A DNA stretch of 64,000 bases from Afipia sp. GAS231 (GTDB lineage Bacteria > Pseudomonadota > Alphaproteobacteria > Rhizobiales > Xanthobacteraceae), in contig NZ_LT629703.1 of NCBI RefSeq assembly GCF_900103365.1, positions 4,822,501 to 4,886,500 on the forward strand. The letters run 5' to 3'. Within the stretch, counting starts at the first letter, position 1. Each line of letters begins with the position of its first letter. Positions 61,154 to 64,000 of the stretch are shown piece by piece. The translations under genes and the position numbers were made by a program. The notes below the pieces were generated by a model. It did no database searches and was not told the origin of the DNA. It saw only the letters and a list, made by a program, of their open reading frames with translations.

Positions 61154-62035
61154 ATGATTATGAACAGTATTCTGCAGCAGCCAGCTCTTGGCAAACCGGG
61201 CCGATCGAGGTTGCAAGCTTATGTCTTCGTCAGCTCCGCGCACCCGCTAAAGGGGCCTCCAGGAGCAACGTTTTCGCCGACGACAGCGACCCTCATATGT
61301 GGAGAAGCGGAAGCCGTCCTCATCGATACACTCATCGCAACAGAAGACGTTGACGCTCTCGCTGACAGTATCGCACGACATGGTCAACGGCTGACGAGCA
61401 TTTTGATCACGCACGGGCACCCAGATCACTATTTTGGTATGGATCGCTTGTTGTCCCGTTTTCCGGCTGCCCGGGTTATGGCCGCGCCAGGTGTGGTCGA
61501 CCATATTCGTGCAAATCGCCCGCAAGACCTGGCACAGTTCGAAAAAATCATGAGCGTCGATATCGCCAAGCCGACCTCTTTTCCCGAACCGCTTGCGTCG
61601 GACGTGATTGATCTCGAGGGCGAGCAACTTCGCGTTGTTAATGTCGGCCAAGGAGACATTGCGCCCAGTACGGTGGTGTGGATTCCCACCCTCAAAATGG
61701 TTGTCGCAGGTGACGTCGCTTACAACTCGAACCACCTCATGCTTGGCCTCTCTGGCCCGGAGGAATGGAAACGCTGGATCGAAAGCGTGGGCGCGCTCAG
61801 AGCGCTTAAGCCAAAAACAGTAATCGCCGGGCATAAGAAGCCCGGGGTCAGCGATGAGGCAGAAGCCATCCTGGACGGAACGGAGGCGTATATACGCGAC
61901 TTTGCTCAGGTGACCGCATCATCAGCGACGGCCGAAGAGGTTGTTTCCAGGATGCGCGACAAATATCCGGGCTACACGAATGCTACGATACTCGTTATGT
62001 CGGCAGATGCATTCTTCAAACGGCCCGGCGCCTGA
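61154..62035 (+). CDS. MBL-fold metallo-hydrolase
   Basis: A 293-residue metallo-beta-lactamase-fold enzyme. The zinc block is ILITHGHPDHYFGMDRL, the second His-rich region is VVAGDVAYNSNHLM, and VIAGHKKPG provides the last His. Different in layout from the two MBL proteins in the 10-15 kb region. It lies between the regulator and HD paralogue 2, 126 bases before the latter, so co-regulation is likely. Substrate unknown. Confidence 0.88.
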   Translation: MIMNSILQQPALGKPGRSRLQAYVFVSSAHPLKGPPGATFSPTTATLICGEAEAVLIDTLIATEDVDALADSIARHGQRLTSILITHGHPDHYFGMDRLLSRFPAARVMAAPGVVDHIRANRPQDLAQFEKIMSVDIAKPTSFPEPLASDVIDLEGEQLRVVNVGQGDIAPSTVVWIPTLKMVVAGDVAYNSNHLMLGLSGPEEWKRWIESVGALRALKPKTVIAGHKKPGVSDEAEAILDGTEAYIRDFAQVTASSATAEEVVSRMRDKYPGYTNATILVMSADAFFKRPGA

Positions 62036-62161
62036 AATGTGGACGTCTTGAGTCTGGGTCTTCTCACTGAGCCCTGCTCGTAAGCGTCGCGCAGGAACAG
62101 CAATTGGATTTCGTCTCCTGCGCCGACGCTCCATTGTTTCTAGCACCTTCAGGAATCCAGC

Positions 62162-62785
62162 ATGATCTCTGACATCAAAGTTCCCGATAGCAGCATTGCC
62201 CGTCAAGCCGAGGAGCTCGCGCGTTCGGTGTCCAACGACATGCTCTTCAACCACGTCATGCGCTGCTATTGGTTCAGCGAGCTTTTTGCGCAGAAGCACG
62301 GCACGAAGGTCGACAGCGAGCTGATGTTCCTGTCGTCGGTGCTCCACGATCTTGGCCTCACTGCTCATGCGCCGGGACCGCATCGTTTCGAAATCGAGGG
62401 GGCCGGCGCGGCACGCAAGTTCCTGGTCGAAAAGGGCGTGTCGAGTGATCGAGCCCAGAAAGTCTGGGACAACATCGCGTTGCATACGTGGGACGTGAAT
62501 CTATTCCGGGACGACACCAGCCGCATCATGGAACTCGGGCTGCTGTACGACGTCGTCGGCGTTGCCGATGCGGGGCTCGATCCGGCTGACGTCGCCGAGA
62601 TCGTTCGGCGTTACCCGAGGCTGCATTTCAAGCGCGACTTTAACAAGGCCCTTAACCGCGAGCTGGATACCAAGCAACCGTATCCGCACTTCCATCATAT
62701 ATGCACGATGATCGAGCACAACCGCGCGCCGCTTGTGATGCCGGACTCTTCGACGGTGCTCAACATGGCGCCGTTCGAAGAGTGA
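62162..62785 (+). CDS. HD-domain protein, paralogue 2
   Basis: A 207-residue HD-superfamily protein. Shared with paralogue 1: LFNHVMRCYWFSELFAQ, SSVLHDLGLTAH (His-Asp pair), GAGAARKFLVEKGVSSD and WDNIALHT. C-terminal segments (RLHFKRDFNKALNREL, then HFHHICTMI) also align. The pair of homologues flanks a GlxA-type regulator and a MBL hydrolase in a compact module. Confidence 0.87.
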   Translation: MISDIKVPDSSIARQAEELARSVSNDMLFNHVMRCYWFSELFAQKHGTKVDSELMFLSSVLHDLGLTAHAPGPHRFEIEGAGAARKFLVEKGVSSDRAQKVWDNIALHTWDVNLFRDDTSRIMELGLLYDVVGVADAGLDPADVAEIVRRYPRLHFKRDFNKALNRELDTKQPYPHFHHICTMIEHNRAPLVMPDSSTVLNMAPFEE

Positions 62786-62999
62786 GCTCAACAGGTATCA
62801 GACAGACAGCAGGCATCGAGAGAGGAAGAAGGGCTGTGAACCTGCGAGATTGGTTGCTGCTTAGAGAGTCGCGTGTTGCTGGCAGTCATAAATGAGCAAG
62901 ACCTCGGCCGAATACTTACGATGGGACCAGGCAAGCCGTCCGGTTGTGAGCGGAATCGTTTTTGGTTCAGGTCCTGCTTTCGGGCACGTTCGCTGACGC

Positions 63000-63330
63000 G
63001 CACCGGGCTCTCGTGAACCAGGGAGCACTGACGCCGGGTGTTGACGGCAAGACCTTCAACGGCATGTCACTGACGAGCACTCCTGCTTCTTCGCGCCACA
63101 ACGGCGCACGCCTTTCGGTAACGATCCCGCGCAATACTGTGTCGCTCGCCGGAGGCACTCGTTCTCGGGTCCCGCCGTCATTTCATTCCGGCGTCGCTAT
63201 CACTGCCCCGAGCCCGGGTGCCTTATTAACCGGTCTCGCGACTGCAGTCGCCTCGGTGCCCGCGGTCATTTCATGCCCGCGTCGCTATCACTGCCCCTTC
63301 GTCGGCTGCCTTCTCTCTTGCCTCCGCTGC
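63000..63330. repeat. ParB-upstream repeat, second copy with internal tandem
   Basis: The counterpart of 58616-58800. In addition, the block GTCATTTCAT, about ten bases, then GCGTCGCTATCACTGCCCC occurs twice, at 63177 and again 88 bases later at 63265, making a diverged tandem. The segment between HD paralogue 2 and ParB (62786-63481) holds no gene; a plus-strand frame across it is just the repeat in translation. Confidence 0.8.
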
Positions 63331-63481
63331 GCTTCGGCCGAAGTCTCTCTCTCTCGGAGCTATCGCGTGATGCGCGGCCGGCTGCCTGCGGAGCCGTCCA
63401 GAGTAAGAGGAGAGCCGGGACTATCGTGACGGGTTGGAGGCCGAGAGAGAGTCTCACGGCCGCCCGTCATGGAGATCCGAC

Positions 63482-64000
63482 ATGGCAAGTGTCGTCCAGA
63501 AGATCAAACTCAGTCCCTCCCGGGATATTCCCTTCAACAAGCTCGTCCTCAGCCAGTCCAACGTCCGGCGCGTGAAGGCGGGGGTTTCGATCGAGCAGCT
63601 AGCCGAAAGCATTGCGCAGCGTACTCTGCTGCAGAGCCTGAGTGTCCGCGCCGTCGCCGATGCAGATGGCAACGAGACCGGCATGTTCGAGGTGCCGGCG
63701 GGCGGCAGGCGTTATCGTGCTCTCGAGCTTCTGGTGAAACAGAAGCGGATGTCGAAGACGCAGGCGGTGCCGTGCGTCGTTCGTGACGGAGGAATTGCCG
63801 AGGACGATTCTGTGGCGGAGAACGATGAGCGGGTCGGCCTGCATCCGCTTGATCAATTTCGGGCCTTCCAGACACTCCGGGATCTCGGCATGACCGAGGA
63901 AGACATTGCCGCGCGGCATTTCGTGAGCGCGACAATCGTCAAGCAGCGTCTGCGCCTGGCGTCGGTCTCACCGAAGCTGCACGAGGTGTATGCCGAAGAT
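63482..64000 (+). CDS. ParB/RepB-like partition protein (partial)
   Basis: The first 173 codons of a ParB-family protein; the gene runs off the right edge. The N-terminal ParB nuclease-like domain has IPFNKLVLSQSNVR near residues 16-29, IEQLAESIAQRTLLQSLSV, and the arginine-rich GGRRYRALELLVKQ. A helix-turn-helix starts at HPLDQFRAFQTLRDLGMTEEDIAARHFVSATIVKQRL. It belongs to the group found on plasmids and integrative elements rather than chromosomal ParB. It suggests a mobile element begins or continues to the right. Confidence 0.9.
   Translation, partial: MASVVQKIKLSPSRDIPFNKLVLSQSNVRRVKAGVSIEQLAESIAQRTLLQSLSVRAVADADGNETGMFEVPAGGRRYRALELLVKQKRMSKTQAVPCVVRDGGIAEDDSVAENDERVGLHPLDQFRAFQTLRDLGMTEEDIAARHFVSATIVKQRLRLASVSPKLHEVYAED

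Noticed and set aside
62962..63429. 155-codon plus-strand frame before ParB as a gene
   Set aside because: It is the translation of the repeat region, has no ribosome site, and shows the same indels as the non-coding copy at 58.6 kb.

Overview
The window looks like a chromosome of a Bradyrhizobium-type alphaproteobacterium (high GC, rhizobial gene families, and the dispersed palindromic repeats common in that group). No 16S gene or species-specific marker is present, so this is an inference from gene families and repeats.

Layout. (1) 1-19.8 kb is ordinary chromosome: a TRAP solute receptor, a class III nucleotide cyclase, a GntR regulator with a perfect 20-bp palindrome in front of it, and a catabolic/accessory block (SDRs, EamA exporter, phytanoyl-CoA dioxygenase-like enzyme, enoyl-CoA hydratase, two related MBL hydrolases, GST, FAH-family hydrolase, quinone reductase, GMC oxidoreductase). 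(2) A tRNA-fMet at 20119-20195 marks a likely integration site, followed by a broken tRNA-like piece. (3) 20.7-44 kb is a defence island. It holds an XRE/ImmA regulator pair divergent from a ubiquitin-like conjugation operon (Ubl, cysteine-free E2, JAB-E1 fusion, DUF6527 protein, then a C-H-D cysteine-hydrolase-like protein and a His-rich partner). Next comes an EcoRII-like restriction-modification operon (C5 methylase, Vsr, EcoRII-type nuclease, DUF2971), divergent from a four-gene helicase operon (UvrD-like, DrmA-like, DrmB-like, NERD-helicase) that resembles DISARM without DrmC. After gene debris comes a CBASS-like operon (patatin effector, CD-NTase, AbiU2-like HEPN protein). (4) 44-51 kb is a DNA damage and repair block: DinB, SRAP, a secreted nuclease, a UvrD/Rep helicase, two zinc-finger-like proteins, Ku and a coiled-coil protein. 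(5) 51.6-64 kb is mixed: an L,D-transpeptidase, a MITE-like element, an AT-richer haem/multicopper oxidase cluster, two HD-domain paralogues around a GlxA-type regulator and an MBL hydrolase, and a ParB-like gene cut by the window end. Diverged repeat copies lie on both sides of the HD module.

How it may work together. Four sites matching the alphaproteobacterial LexA box (GAAC-N7-GAAC) lie in promoter regions: between the two arms of the restriction/helicase locus, before CBASS, before SRAP-dinB, and before the zinc-finger/helicase operon. The XRE/ImmA pair beside the ubiquitin-like operon resembles CapH/CapP-type DNA-damage switches. I infer that much of the island may be induced by DNA damage. 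Functions come from motif and family recognition by eye; no searches were run.
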